Positions 1 to 8,815 are shown, counted from the first letter of the stretch. The stretch is DNA of 64,000 nucleotides from Actinomadura coerulea (GCF_014208105.1 NZ_JACHMQ010000001.1:4650001-4714000), one strand, 5' to 3'. The notes: generated by a model not told the origin, from the letters alone. Program-made: numbers and translations.

Positions 1-762
1 CTCGCGGTCGTGGGGGCGACGATCCTGTGCGGCCTGATCGCCTGGCGGTACGGGACGATCCTCGACAGGCCCGGCCGGGTCGCGCTGTTCGGGTTCGTGA
101 TCGCGGCGTGGGTGCTGTCGCTGTCCCTGCACGAGTTCGGGCACGCGTACATGGCCTTCCGGTCGGGCGACCGCAGCGTCGCCGACAAGGGCTACCTCAC
201 GCTGAACCCGCTGAAGTACTCCGACGTGACGCTGAGCTTCCTCATCCCCGTCGTGTTCATCGTGCTCGGCGGCATCGGCCTGCCGGGCGGCGCCGTGTGG
301 ATCGACCGGCACGTGATCCAGGGCCGGCTGCGGCACAGCCTGATCTCGGCGGCGGGCCCGCTGTCGAACGCGCTGTTCGCCATCATGCTCGCGGTGATCT
401 TCAAGAACTTCGCCGACGCCGACCACGCGCTGTTCTGGTCGGGCCTGGCGTTCCTGGCGTTCCTCCAGGTCACCGCCACGATCCTGAACCTGCTTCCGAT
501 CCCCGGGCTGGACGGCTTCGGGATCATCGAGCCGTACCTGCCGCGCCGCCTGGCGGACCAGGCGAACGCCTACGGCGGCTACGCGTTCCTCGTCCTGATC
601 GCGCTGCTGTGGCTGGGCCCGATCAACCAGGGCTTCTTCAACGTCATCTACTACCTCACCGACGCGATCGGCCTCGGCGAGTTCCCGTTCCGGGTCAACG
701 GCTCGGTCGACCACTTCCCGATCGAGCTCGGGCACTACCTGTTCCAGTGGTGGAAGAGCTAG
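1..762 (+). CDS. Site-2 protease (M50) family protein, 5' truncated
   Basis: Integral membrane zinc metalloprotease of the M50 family, which cleaves substrates within or near the membrane. The zinc-binding HEFGH lies in the first third, inside a hydrophobic segment, and a later NLLPIPGLDG segment supplies the conserved LDG motif. At least four other hydrophobic helices are visible. The frame is open from base 1, so the GTG at 10 is probably internal and the true start lies upstream of the window. The stop overlaps the stop of the convergent tetR gene by four bases. The substrate cannot be inferred. Confidence 0.85.
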   Translation, partial: LAVVGATILCGLIAWRYGTILDRPGRVALFGFVIAAWVLSLSLHEFGHAYMAFRSGDRSVADKGYLTLNPLKYSDVTLSFLIPVVFIVLGGIGLPGGAVWIDRHVIQGRLRHSLISAAGPLSNALFAIMLAVIFKNFADADHALFWSGLAFLAFLQVTATILNLLPIPGLDGFGIIEPYLPRRLADQANAYGGYAFLVLIALLWLGPINQGFFNVIYYLTDAIGLGEFPFRVNGSVDHFPIELGHYLFQWWKS

Positions 763-1391
763 CCCGCCAGGTGGCGGACGATGCGGCGCAGCTGCTCGGT
801 GTAGTGCTCCTGGAACTCGGGTGACTCGGGGTCCATCCCGAAGACGTGGCGGACCGCGAGCGGCTTGGTGACCGGCGCCGACACCAGCGCCATCACGGCG
901 AACATGAGCGCGGCGGGGTCCAGGTCGGCGGGCAGTTCCCCGGCGGCCTGGCGGCGTTCGATGTCGGACAGGTCCTCGCGGGGGCCGGGCGGGATGTCGT
1001 CCAGGTCCTCGGTGAGGGCGCGCCAGGCGTTCAGCCTCGTGCCGCGCGGGTCGTCCAGGACGTGCCGCAGGTACCGGACCACGATCTCGTCGAACGGGGC
1101 CTCCGGGTCGTTGAACTCGGCCTCCCGCTCCAGCCAGCGGCGGTGGAGAGCGCAGTACAGCCCCTCCTTGCCGCCGAAGTAGTAGTTGATCAGCTGCTTG
1201 TTGACGCCGGCGCGGTCGGCGATGTCCTGGACGCGGGCGCCCGCGTAGCCCTTGGCGGAGAACTCCTCCAGCGCGGCGTCCACCAGCAGGCGGCGCGAGC
1301 GCTCGGCGTCGAGCGTGCGCTCGTCCGGGGCGGGAGCGCGCCGCGCCTGCTTCGTCGCCGGCCGCTTCGTCGGTTCCGTCACGTTCCCCAT
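759..1391 (-). CDS. TetR/AcrR family transcriptional regulator
   Basis: A 210-residue repressor-type protein. The N-terminal tail is basic, followed by a TetR helix-turn-helix around residues 35-65 (motif DIADRAGVNKQLINYYFGGK) and an all-helical ligand domain. The ATG at 1391 is chosen because it begins just before the recognisable domain; the frame stays open much further upstream only as the antisense of the next gene. It is divergent from the NAD(P)-binding protein gene at 1465, with an inverted repeat between them, so it probably controls that gene and itself. The ligand is unknown. Confidence 0.88.
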   Translation of the reverse strand: MGNVTEPTKRPATKQARRAPAPDERTLDAERSRRLLVDAALEEFSAKGYAGARVQDIADRAGVNKQLINYYFGGKEGLYCALHRRWLEREAEFNDPEAPFDEIVVRYLRHVLDDPRGTRLNAWRALTEDLDDIPPGPREDLSDIERRQAAGELPADLDPAALMFAVMALVSAPVTKPLAVRHVFGMDPESPEFQEHYTEQLRRIVRHLAG

Positions 1392-1398
1392 GGTAGCC

Positions 1399-1460
1399 GG
1401 GCTTATAAGAAGTTCAACCATCCGGCTGTTTGACAACTTCATCCGTTTGGTTGAAGCTGG
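1399..1460. promoter_or_regulatory. Divergent promoter and probable TetR operator
   Basis: The 73-bp gap between the divergent tetR and NmrA-like genes contains a perfect inverted repeat TTCAACCA (1413-1420) and TGGTTGAA (1448-1455). A TTGACA-like box is at 1430-1435 and a self-complementary CTTATAAG at 1402-1409 can serve as a -10 on the minus strand. The layout is typical of an autoregulated TetR site. Binding is inference. Confidence 0.45.
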
Positions 1461-1464
1461 CCGC

Positions 1465-2286
1465 ATGATTCTCGTAACCGGAGCGACCGGCAACGTCGGG
1501 CGCCATCTCGTCGGCGAACTGCTCACCGCGGGCGCCGCCGTCCGCGCGCTGTCCCGGGACCCGGCCACCGCGAACCTGCCCAGTGAGGCGCAGGTCGCCC
1601 GCACCGACGAGATGCCGCTGGACGGCGTCACGTCGCTCTTCCTCAACCCGGCCGTGTTCTGGAACGGCCTCGGCGACCTGCTCGCCCGCGCGGTCGAGCA
1701 CGGCGTCCGGCGCGTCGTCATGCTCTCGTCCGCCGCCGCGCTGGACGACGACCCGTCCAACCATCTGGCGGCGCACCACCTCGGCATCGAGCGGGCGATC
1801 GAGGCCACCGGGATGGAGTGGACGTTCACGCGCCCCGGCGAGTTCTCCTCCAACGCGCTGGCGTGGCGCGAGGCGATCCGCGCCGGCGAGCCCGTCCGCG
1901 AGCCGTACGGGGCGGCGCGCAGCACGCCGATCCACGAGCGCGACATCGCGGCCGTCGCAGCGAAGGCCCTGCTCACCGATGACCTGGTCGGCGCCAAGCC
2001 GGTGCTGTCCGGCCCCGAACCGCTCACCCATCCGGAGATGGTGGGGCTGATCGGGGAGGCCACCGGCCGGCCGGCGCGGTTCGAGGAGATCGCTCCCGAG
2101 CAGGCGCGGGAGGAGATGCTCACCCGGCCCTACATGCGCGAGGGGCTGGTGGACGTCCTGCTCCGGCTGCGCGCCCGCGCCGTCGACCGTCCGATGGAGC
2201 CGTCCGGGGAGGTCGAGCGGATCACCGGCCGCCCCGGCCGGACGTTCAAGGAGTGGGCCGCCGACCACGCCCACGACTTCCGCTGA
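1465..2286 (+). CDS. NAD(P)-binding NmrA/SDR-like protein
   Basis: A 273-residue atypical short-chain dehydrogenase of the NmrA/HSCARG type. It opens with MILVTGATGNVGRHL, the Rossmann GxxGxxG motif, at the very N-terminus, and continues with alternating strands and helices. It lacks an obvious YxxxK catalytic pair, so it may be a redox sensor or a reductase of quinone type. The ATG at 1465 is used because it starts exactly at the Rossmann strand. It is divergent from a TetR gene that probably represses it. Confidence 0.82.
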   Translation: MILVTGATGNVGRHLVGELLTAGAAVRALSRDPATANLPSEAQVARTDEMPLDGVTSLFLNPAVFWNGLGDLLARAVEHGVRRVVMLSSAAALDDDPSNHLAAHHLGIERAIEATGMEWTFTRPGEFSSNALAWREAIRAGEPVREPYGAARSTPIHERDIAAVAAKALLTDDLVGAKPVLSGPEPLTHPEMVGLIGEATGRPARFEEIAPEQAREEMLTRPYMREGLVDVLLRLRARAVDRPMEPSGEVERITGRPGRTFKEWAADHAHDFR

Positions 2287-2299
2287 CCGACCCCACGCC

Positions 2300-2327
2300 G
2301 GGCCGCGAGCCGCAGGGCTCGCGGCCC
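2300..2327. terminator. Bidirectional terminator hairpin
   Basis: A perfect 12-bp stem (GGGCCGCGAGCC / GGCTCGCGGCCC) with a 4-nt loop sits between the convergent stops of the NmrA-like gene (2286) and padR (2327). There is no T tract, as is usual in high-GC actinobacteria. Confidence 0.6.
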
Positions 2328-2884
2328 TACGCGCGCTCGGCGCCGCGCTCGGCGCCGCGCTCGCCGAGCGACTCGATCTCGCGGGCGGCCCACTCGAACC
2401 AGTCGCGGCGCATCGCCGCGAACCGCTTGCCGTACTCGATGACCAGCCGCCCGTAGACGGACAGGTCGTCCTCGCCCCAGTCGACGTTCTCGTCCAGGGC
2501 GGTCAGCTCGTCGAGGTACTCCCCGAGCCCCGCCGCGTGCCCGCGCATGTAGCGCTGCGCCTCCTCCGGCCCCACCATGCCGAGGAAGAACACCCGCAGC
2601 AGCGACTCGTCCTTGCGGCTCCCCTTCGAGGGGACGTCCACCAGCCAATGGCGCAGCTCGGCGCGGCCGGACTCGGTGATCCGGTACGCCCTGCGGCCGC
2701 GCGGCCCCTCCTCGGCGACCTCGATCAGCCCGGCGTCGGCGAGCTTGCCCAGCTCGCCGTAGAGCTGGCTCTGCCGGGCCGGCCAGACGTTGCCCAGCGA
2801 GATCTCGAACATCTTCAGCAGGTCGTAGCCGCTGGCGCCGTCCATCTCGGCGATGAGCCCGAGCACCGCATGTCGCAAACTCAT
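2327..2884 (-). CDS. PadR family transcriptional regulator
   Basis: A 185-residue PadR repressor. The winged-helix domain occupies about residues 1-80 (starts MSLRHAVLGLIAEMDG, then SQLYGELGKLADAGLIE), followed by a C-terminal dimerisation helix region. ATG at 2884 matches the usual family N-terminus. A GTG at 2893 is an in-frame alternative and has the better-placed AAGGG. The gene is divergent from a membrane protein gene. The intergenic region carries a 13-bp inverted repeat built from GACATGTC, which agrees with the ATGT/ACAT half-sites known for PadR proteins. The C-terminus has a short repeated ERGA stretch. Confidence 0.88.
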   Translation of the reverse strand: MSLRHAVLGLIAEMDGASGYDLLKMFEISLGNVWPARQSQLYGELGKLADAGLIEVAEEGPRGRRAYRITESGRAELRHWLVDVPSKGSRKDESLLRVFFLGMVGPEEAQRYMRGHAAGLGEYLDELTALDENVDWGEDDLSVYGRLVIEYGKRFAAMRRDWFEWAAREIESLGERGAERGAERA

Positions 2885-2908
2885 GCCCCGCACCCTAACC
2901 CTTCACAG

Positions 2909-2949
2909 TTGACATGTCGAAACCGGAATGTCTATCTTCGACATGTCAA
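2909..2949. promoter_or_regulatory. Probable PadR operator
   Basis: TTGACATGTCGAA (2909-2921) and its exact reverse complement TTCGACATGTCAA (2937-2949) are separated by 15 bp. Each arm contains the self-palindromic octamer GACATGTC. The site lies between divergent padR and the membrane protein gene, so one dimer pair could control both. Confidence 0.7.
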
Positions 2950-2979
2950 AGTTGGAACGTAAAGCCAGGAGCGCCGGCC

Positions 2980-3597
2980 ATGCCGAAGTACTACGCCCGG
3001 ACCTTCCTCCCCTGGATCCTGCTCGCGGTCGTCAGCGGCCTCGACGACCGGGCCGGCGCCGCCGCCGGCCTCGTCGCCGCGCTGGCCCTGCTCGGCCAGG
3101 ACCTGCGCCGGGGCCACCGGGCCGACTCGCTGATCCTGGAGATCTCCACCTCGGTGTTCATGGCCGCCCTCACCGCGCTCGCGTTCGCCGTCCCCGCCTC
3201 GCCGGTGCTGGACTACGGCGCCTCGCTCGCGATCGGGTGGCTCGCGCTCACCGCCTGGGCGACACTGCTGCTCGGACGCCCCTTCACCGCGGGCATCGCG
3301 CGCCGCCAGGTCACCGCGGAGATCGCCGCGACGGACGTGTTCCGCGGCATCAACCGCGTGCTCACCGCCGTGTGGGCGGCGAGCTTCACCGTGCTGGCGG
3401 CCGCCCTCGCCTGCGTCCAGCACTGGACACCGGACGCGACGGCGCTGCTGGTCGCCGTCAAGGTCGCCGGCTTCACGGTCCCGGCCGTCTTCACCGCGCG
3501 GTACCCCGAGGCCGCGCGCAGGCGCCACCTCACCCGGCTCGGGCTACCGTGGGCGGAGGCGCCCGCCACGTCGCAGCCCGAGCCGTCCTCCCGCTGA
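2980..3597 (+). CDS. Hypothetical multi-pass membrane protein
   Basis: A 205-residue protein with about five or six hydrophobic segments and short arginine-rich loops (DLRRGHR, ARRQ, ARRRH), fitting a cytoplasmic-membrane protein. ATG at 2980 is preceded by AGGAG eight bases upstream. I do not recognise the family with certainty; it resembles small septation-protein-A-like or transport-associated membrane proteins. It is divergent from padR behind the PadR operator, so it is the likely PadR target, as PadR regulators often control membrane export functions. Confidence 0.75.
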   Translation: MPKYYARTFLPWILLAVVSGLDDRAGAAAGLVAALALLGQDLRRGHRADSLILEISTSVFMAALTALAFAVPASPVLDYGASLAIGWLALTAWATLLLGRPFTAGIARRQVTAEIAATDVFRGINRVLTAVWAASFTVLAAALACVQHWTPDATALLVAVKVAGFTVPAVFTARYPEAARRRHLTRLGLPWAEAPATSQPEPSSR

Positions 3598-3634
3598 CCC
3601 CTCGCCGAGGAGCGGCCCGGAAAGGAGCACCGAG

Positions 3635-4993
3635 ATGGGCGAGAACATCACCGAGCGCCCCGCCACCTGGCTGGACGGTCACCTGGCCCCCGTCCCCGAC
3701 GAGACCGACGCCCGCGACCTCGAGGTCACCGGCGCGCTGCCCCCCGAACTGACCGGCCGCTACCTGCGCAACGGGCCGAACCCGAAGCCCGGCGAGCCGA
3801 GCGGGCACTGGTTCACCGGACACGGGATGATCCACGGCATCCGGCTGCGGGACGGCCGCGCCGAGTGGTACCGCAACCGGTGGGTGCGGACCGACGCCTA
3901 CCTGAACGGGACGCCGTTCGTCCGCGACGACCTCACCTTCGACCGCCGCTCGGTGCAGGCCAACACCCACGTCGTCCCGTACGCGGGCAAGATCTGGGCG
4001 CTGGTGGAGGCCGGGTTCCCCTACGAGGTGACGCCCGAGCTGGAGACCGTCGGCGCCTGCGACTTCGGCGGGCGCCTCACCACCGCCATGACCGCGCACC
4101 CGAAGGAGGACCCGGTCACCGGCGACCTGCTGTTCTTCGGGTACGGGGCCTTCGAGCCCCACCTCACCTACCACCGGCTGGCGCCTGACGGGACGCTGGC
4201 CGAGAGCCGCGAGGTCGAGGTGGCGGGCCCGACGATGATGCACGACTTCGCGATCACCGAGAACCACGTCGTCTGGCTCGACCTGCCGGTGGTGTTCGAC
4301 GTCGACCTGGCGATGTCCGGATCGACCGGCATGCCGTACGTCTGGGACGACACCTACGGCGCCCGGCTCGGCGTGATGCGCCGGGACGGCGCGGGCGGGG
4401 TCACCTGGTACGACATCGACCCCTGCTACGTCTTCCACGTCGGCAACGCCCACGAGGACGCCGCCGGACGGATCGTGGTGGACGGCGCCCGCTACCGTCC
4501 CGAGAACTTCGTCACCCTCTGGGAGGACATCGGCGGAACCGTCGACCCCGCCACCGGGGCGGCGCGCTCGCAGAACGCCCACCTGCACCGCTGGGTCCTC
4601 GACCCCGCGACCCGCCGCGCGGCCGAGGAGCCGCTCGACGACCGCGGCGTCGAGTTCCCCACGCACGACGACACCCGCACCGGCAGGGAGCACCGCTACC
4701 TCTACACGGTCGGCGGCGAGTCGATCGTCAAGTACGACCTGCGCGGGAGGGGGACGTCCGCGCACGGGCTCGGCGAGGACGCGCACGTCGGCGAGGCGGT
4801 CTTCGTCCCGGCGGCGGGCGCCCGCGCGGAGGACGAGGGCTGGCTGCTGTCGGTCGTGACCCGCGGCGCGGCGTCCGAGCTGCTGGTGCTGGACGCGGCG
4901 GACCTGTCGCCCGCCGCGAGCGTCCGGCTGCCGCGCCGCGTCCCGGCCGGTTTCCACGGAAGCTGGATCCCCGACTCCCGGCCCGGCACATAG
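3635..4993 (+). CDS. Carotenoid oxygenase (RPE65/CCD family)
   Basis: A 452-residue non-haem iron dioxygenase of the carotenoid cleavage family, which splits carotenoid or stilbene-like double bonds to aldehydes. The four iron-ligand histidines of the seven-bladed propeller can be placed at about H155 (TAHPKED), H203 (MMHDFAITEN), H268 (YVFHVGNAHED) and H441 (GFHGSW near the C-terminus). N-terminal GRYLRNGPNP is characteristic. AAAGGAG precedes the ATG. The next gene downstream is an aldehyde dehydrogenase that could oxidise the aldehyde product. No carotenoid synthesis genes are in the window. Confidence 0.92.
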   Translation: MGENITERPATWLDGHLAPVPDETDARDLEVTGALPPELTGRYLRNGPNPKPGEPSGHWFTGHGMIHGIRLRDGRAEWYRNRWVRTDAYLNGTPFVRDDLTFDRRSVQANTHVVPYAGKIWALVEAGFPYEVTPELETVGACDFGGRLTTAMTAHPKEDPVTGDLLFFGYGAFEPHLTYHRLAPDGTLAESREVEVAGPTMMHDFAITENHVVWLDLPVVFDVDLAMSGSTGMPYVWDDTYGARLGVMRRDGAGGVTWYDIDPCYVFHVGNAHEDAAGRIVVDGARYRPENFVTLWEDIGGTVDPATGAARSQNAHLHRWVLDPATRRAAEEPLDDRGVEFPTHDDTRTGREHRYLYTVGGESIVKYDLRGRGTSAHGLGEDAHVGEAVFVPAAGARAEDEGWLLSVVTRGAASELLVLDAADLSPAASVRLPRRVPAGFHGSWIPDSRPGT

Positions 4994-5059
4994 GGTGGTT
5001 TACTAGCCGGTACCGCTCTGCAAGCGGTCACTTACCAGGCCCCTTCCGGGAGGTTCCCC

Positions 5060-6559
5060 ATGTCCGTGGCCACGGAGAACACCGAGACGTTCGCGTCGCT
5101 GAACCCGGCCACCGGCGAGGTCGTCGCCGAGCACCCCGTCCAGGACGGCGCCGCCGTGGCCGCGGCGGTCGAGCGCGCCCGCGAGGCGGCCGCCTGGTGG
5201 CGCGCCCTCGGCTGGAAGGAGCGCCGGCTCCGGCTGCTGAACGTCAAGGGCTCGCTCACCCGCAACCTGAACCGGATGGCCGAGCTCATCCATCAGGAGA
5301 CCGGCAAGCCCGTCCAGGACGCCCAGCTTGAGACGATCATGGCGATCACCCACCTGGACTGGGCGGCGCGCAACGCGCAGAAGATCCTCGGGCCGCGCAA
5401 CGTCTACCCCGGGCTCATGGCGATCAACCAGCGCTGCGTGCTGGAGTACCAGCCGCTCGGCGTCGTCGGGGTCATCGGGCCGTGGAACTACCCGATCTTC
5501 ACCCCGATGGGCTCGATCGCCTACGCGCTCGCCGCCGGCAACGCCGTGGTGTTCAAGCCGTCCGAGTACACCCCGGGCGTCGGCGTCCTGCTCGCCGAGC
5601 TGTTCGCCGCGGTGATCCCCGAGCACCCCGTCCTGCAGACCGTCACCGGGCTCGGCGGGACGGGCGCGGCGATCGCCTCGTCCCCGCACGTCGACAAGAT
5701 CGCCTTCACCGGCTCGGCCCGCACCGCCAAGCGCGTCATGGCGGCCTGCGCCGAGAACCTGACGCCGATGGTCGCCGAGTGCGGCGGCAAGGACGCCTGC
5801 ATCGTCGACGCCGGCGCCGACCTCGACGCCGCCGCCGACGCCGCGCTGTGGGGCGCCATGTCGAACGCGGGCCAGACCTGCATCGGCGTCGAGCGGATCT
5901 ACGTGGTGGACGAGGCCTACGACCGGTTCCTCGGCAGGCTGACCGAGAAGGCCCGCGACCTGCGTCCCGGCTTCGACCGCGAGGCCGCCTACGGCCCCAT
6001 CACGATGCCCTCGCAGCTCGACATCATCGAGCGCCACATCAAGGACGCGCTGGACAAGGGCGGCAAGGCGGTCGTCGGCGGCGCCGAGTCCGTCCGCAAG
6101 CCCTACGTCGAACCGGTCGTGCTGACGGACGTCCCGGACGACTCCTCGGCCGTGTGCGAGGAGACGTTCGGCCCCACGATCACCGTCCACCGCGTGAAGG
6201 ACATGGACGAGGCGGTCGAGAAGGCGAACAGGACCAGCTACGGCCTCGCCGGGACGATCTTCTCCGGCGACAGGGCCCGTGCGATGGACGCCGCCCGCCG
6301 GATGCGGTCGGGCATGACCTCCATCAACGCGTTCGCCGCCTTCGCCCAGGTCGCGGCCCTGCCGTTCGGCGGCGTCGGCGAGTCCGGCTTCGGCCGCATC
6401 CACGGCGCGGACGGCCTGCGCGAGTTCGCCCGCCCGAAGGCCATCACCCGCCAGCGGTTCGCGACCATGAACCTCACCACGTTCGCCCGCACCGAGAAGG
6501 AGATGGCGCGCGTCCTCGGCATGATCAACATGATCCACGGCCGCCGCTACAAGCGCTGA
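5060..6559 (+). CDS. Aldehyde dehydrogenase family protein
   Basis: A 499-residue NAD(P)-dependent aldehyde dehydrogenase. The Rossmann region contains PWNYP (N143), KPSEYTP and the FTGSA turn near 217. The general base is E240 in AECGGK, the nucleophile is C274 in NAGQTCIG, and ETFGP follows near residue 375. GGGAGG lies about ten bases before the ATG. It starts 66 bp after the carotenoid oxygenase stop, so co-transcription and oxidation of an apocarotenal are plausible, but substrate choice cannot be read from sequence. A strong hairpin follows the stop. Confidence 0.92.
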   Translation: MSVATENTETFASLNPATGEVVAEHPVQDGAAVAAAVERAREAAAWWRALGWKERRLRLLNVKGSLTRNLNRMAELIHQETGKPVQDAQLETIMAITHLDWAARNAQKILGPRNVYPGLMAINQRCVLEYQPLGVVGVIGPWNYPIFTPMGSIAYALAAGNAVVFKPSEYTPGVGVLLAELFAAVIPEHPVLQTVTGLGGTGAAIASSPHVDKIAFTGSARTAKRVMAACAENLTPMVAECGGKDACIVDAGADLDAAADAALWGAMSNAGQTCIGVERIYVVDEAYDRFLGRLTEKARDLRPGFDREAAYGPITMPSQLDIIERHIKDALDKGGKAVVGGAESVRKPYVEPVVLTDVPDDSSAVCEETFGPTITVHRVKDMDEAVEKANRTSYGLAGTIFSGDRARAMDAARRMRSGMTSINAFAAFAQVAALPFGGVGESGFGRIHGADGLREFARPKAITRQRFATMNLTTFARTEKEMARVLGMINMIHGRRYKR

Positions 6560-6568
6560 CCCGGGAAC

Positions 6569-6593
6569 GCCCCCGCCGGTCCGCGGCGGGGGC
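6569..6593. terminator. Terminator hairpin after aldehyde dehydrogenase
   Basis: GCCCCCGCC (6569-6577) pairs with GGCGGGGGC (6585-6593) around a 7-nt loop, ten bases after the aldehyde dehydrogenase stop. Confidence 0.6.
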
Positions 6594-6612
6594 GCCGCCT
6601 AGACTCGACACC

Positions 6613-7092
6613 ATGAACGCCCCCGTGCGGAGCCGCCTCCAGGTGACCCTGAGCGCGCCGCCCCCGCCCCCGCCCGGTTTCCGGCCGTTCACCGTCGCCG
6701 ACGTCCCGGCCCTCGCCGCCCTGATGTGGGACGCCTACCGCGGCACCCCCGACGAGGCCGACGTGAGGGACGTCCAGGGCGGCGTCCGCGAGATCCACCT
6801 CACCATGGCCGGCGAGTACGGCACGTTCCTCCCGGACGCGTCCTTCGTGGCCGACCATGACGGCCGTCCGGTGGGAGGAGCCCTCGTCACCCTCTACCGG
6901 GACATCCCCCTCCTCGCGTTCCTCTTCACCGCCCCGTCCCACGCGGGCCGCGGTCTGGGCCAGGGCCTCGTCCAGGCCGTCATGCACGCCCTCGCCGCGC
7001 AGGGCCACGACGTCCTCACCCTGGCCGTGACCCGCCGCAACCGCCGCGCCCGCCGCCTCTACGACCGCCTGGGCTTCATCGAGACCGCCTGA
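6613..7092 (+). CDS. GNAT family N-acetyltransferase
   Basis: A 159-residue single-domain acetyltransferase. After a proline-rich N-terminus (seven prolines in a row near residue 16) the GNAT fold begins at FRPFTVADVPAL. The acetyl-CoA pyrophosphate loop is GRGLGQGL, and the C-terminal RNRRARRLYDRLGF is the typical last helix and strand. ATG at 6613 is the first start after the terminator hairpin. The substrate is unknown. Confidence 0.85.
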   Translation: MNAPVRSRLQVTLSAPPPPPPGFRPFTVADVPALAALMWDAYRGTPDEADVRDVQGGVREIHLTMAGEYGTFLPDASFVADHDGRPVGGALVTLYRDIPLLAFLFTAPSHAGRGLGQGLVQAVMHALAAQGHDVLTLAVTRRNRRARRLYDRLGFIETA

Positions 7093-7106
7093 CCCAGAGG
7101 CGCGGC

Positions 7107-7565
7107 TCAGTCGGCCACGAGGCGGGAGCCCCAGCCGCCGGAGACGTACTCGCGCTGGCGGCGGACGGCGTAGCGGCCCGGCGCGCAGCCGGAGGCGCCG
7201 TGCTCGGGGTGCAGCAGGTAGACGGGCGCGGACGCCTCGAAGACGCCGATGGCCAGGCCGCCGGGCTCCGACACGTGCGTCGTCCAGCGGCAGGTACCGG
7301 GGACGGCGACCAGCGTGTGCGGGTTGCCGCCCGCCACGCCCCGCAGCAGCTCGACGCCCTCGGGCGGCACCTCCGTCCACGTGGCGTTGGGCCAGGCCGA
7401 CAGGCCGGAGGCCTCGGACAGGGGGACGACGATCAGATCGCCCTGCGCCTGGATCCCGTCGACGACGGGAATGCTCACCGACCGGTCGAGATGGTCGAGG
7501 ACGGCGAGCCCGGTCCGCTGGGAGAGGGAATCGAGAGTCACGCTTTCGAAGATCAAAGAGATCAC
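7107..7565 (-). CDS. Hypothetical protein coupled to DUF6745 gene
   Basis: A 152-residue protein rich in beta-type segments. I do not recognise a family and see no signal peptide or membrane helix. The GTG at 7565 lies three bases after the upstream gene's stop (TGAAAGGTG), which suggests translational coupling. A TTG three codons further in sits better behind the AAAGGTG ribosome site, so the start is uncertain. It probably works with the DUF6745 protein encoded just upstream. Confidence 0.6.
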   Translation of the reverse strand: MISLIFESVTLDSLSQRTGLAVLDHLDRSVSIPVVDGIQAQGDLIVVPLSEASGLSAWPNATWTEVPPEGVELLRGVAGGNPHTLVAVPGTCRWTTHVSEPGGLAIGVFEASAPVYLLHPEHGASGCAPGRYAVRRQREYVSGGWGSRLVAD

Positions 7566-7568
7566 CTT

Positions 7569-8648
7569 TCAGGTTCGGCGGACGAGTCGTGCGTACTGGT
7601 CGGCGGACAGCCCGTAGGTCCACCCGGCGGCGGCGACCGGGTCGTCGAAGGCGCCCGGGACGGCCAGCCCGTACCGGCGGCGCGTCCCGTCGCGCTCGAC
7701 GGATCCGTTGACGGCGAGCAGCACCCTGGTCTGCTCCCGCAGGTCGTAGAGCCGCAGCTCGGAGCCCGGGTTGCCGGGGTCCGGCGCGGTGGCCACGAGC
7801 CGCAGCCCGGCCCGGTCGATGTAGTCGCCCCAGCCGATGTTCTCGACCGCGCACCGCCGGACCTCGACGTTGGCCTCCCGCGCGATCCGCTCGACGCTCG
7901 GATCCTGCACCACCCAGGCCGGCACCCTCGTGCCGTGCCAGGCGTGGGCGTCCCAGCCGTCGGCGTACCGGAGCGCGGGACCGTCCGAGCGGTGCAGGCG
8001 CACCTCGCCCGAGTCGCCCCAGACCTCCGTGTGGATCTCGACGGGCCGTTCGGACACGACGCAGACGTCCTCACGCGGCCACCACCAGCCGCACGACCGC
8101 GCCGGCGTCGCCCACAGGTCGAGCAGACGCTCCTGCTCGGCCGTGTAGACCACGCCGGACGTCCGGCGGACCGCGTCGTAGTGGGCGCTCCAGGACGGGC
8201 ACAGCGCCGCGTACCAGGCGGAACCCTTCTCGAACCTCTCGTGCTCCGTCCGGACCGCCATCCGCAGTGTGCCTCGCGCGGAGTCCGCGACCGGCGTCCG
8301 GACCAGCTGCCGGATCATCGGGTCCAGCACCCGCGAGCGCCGCATGACCCGGTTGTCCAGGTCGACGAACAGATTGATGATCAGCCTGCGGAAGAGCGTC
8401 GGCAGGGGCCATTCGGACAGGCGGTCCGCGCTCTCGGCCGGACGCGGCCGGACACCGGGCGGGACGGTCTCCAGGGCCGCCAGCGGCGACGGCACCCAGT
8501 GGAAGCGGGGCGGATCGAGACCGATCAGCCGGTACAGCTCGGATATGGCCGCCTCGGCGGCCGGACGGTCGGCGGGCGCGGTGGAGAGCAGATGCCCGAA
8601 CCACTCCGCGAGGACGGCGGCAGCTTCCCGCTGCGCGTCGCCGCTCAC
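7569..8648 (-). CDS. DUF6745 domain-containing protein
   Basis: A 359-residue cytoplasmic protein. The C-terminal half, from about residue 215, has the DUF6745 pattern: LHRSDGPALRYADGWDAHAWHGTRVPAWVV, broken here into segments such as SDGPALRYADGW and AWHGTRVPAWV, then an EVRR stretch. The biochemical function of this family is not known; such genes recur in actinomycetes, often with a small partner gene as here. The GTG start at 8648 has no clear ribosome site. The gene is followed three bases later by the 152-residue hypothetical gene. Confidence 0.65.
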   Translation of the reverse strand: MSGDAQREAAAVLAEWFGHLLSTAPADRPAAEAAISELYRLIGLDPPRFHWVPSPLAALETVPPGVRPRPAESADRLSEWPLPTLFRRLIINLFVDLDNRVMRRSRVLDPMIRQLVRTPVADSARGTLRMAVRTEHERFEKGSAWYAALCPSWSAHYDAVRRTSGVVYTAEQERLLDLWATPARSCGWWWPREDVCVVSERPVEIHTEVWGDSGEVRLHRSDGPALRYADGWDAHAWHGTRVPAWVVQDPSVERIAREANVEVRRCAVENIGWGDYIDRAGLRLVATAPDPGNPGSELRLYDLREQTRVLLAVNGSVERDGTRRRYGLAVPGAFDDPVAAAGWTYGLSADQYARLVRRT

Positions 8649-8782
8649 CGGACGAGGGCGGCAGCGCCCCTTTCATTGATCATGCGGAGGATGGTGACAC
8701 ATCGCGCCCCGCCTGTCCATACCCGGGCCGCCCGGACGCGTCTGAGCGTCCTACGCGGTCCTGCCGGCGGGACGGCCGGGTC

Positions 8783-8815
8783 TAAGGCGTCCTAGGCATG
8801 CCTAGATAAGGCGTC
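8783..8815. promoter_or_regulatory. Palindrome flanked by direct repeats
   Basis: A perfect 14-bp palindrome CTAGGCATGCCTAG (8792-8805) is framed by two direct copies of TAAGGCGTC (8783-8791 and 8807-8815), 24 bp apart. It lies in the 220-bp gap upstream of the small gene at 8898 and the DUF6745 gene, so it is a likely regulator-binding site. The regulator is not identifiable. Confidence 0.45.
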
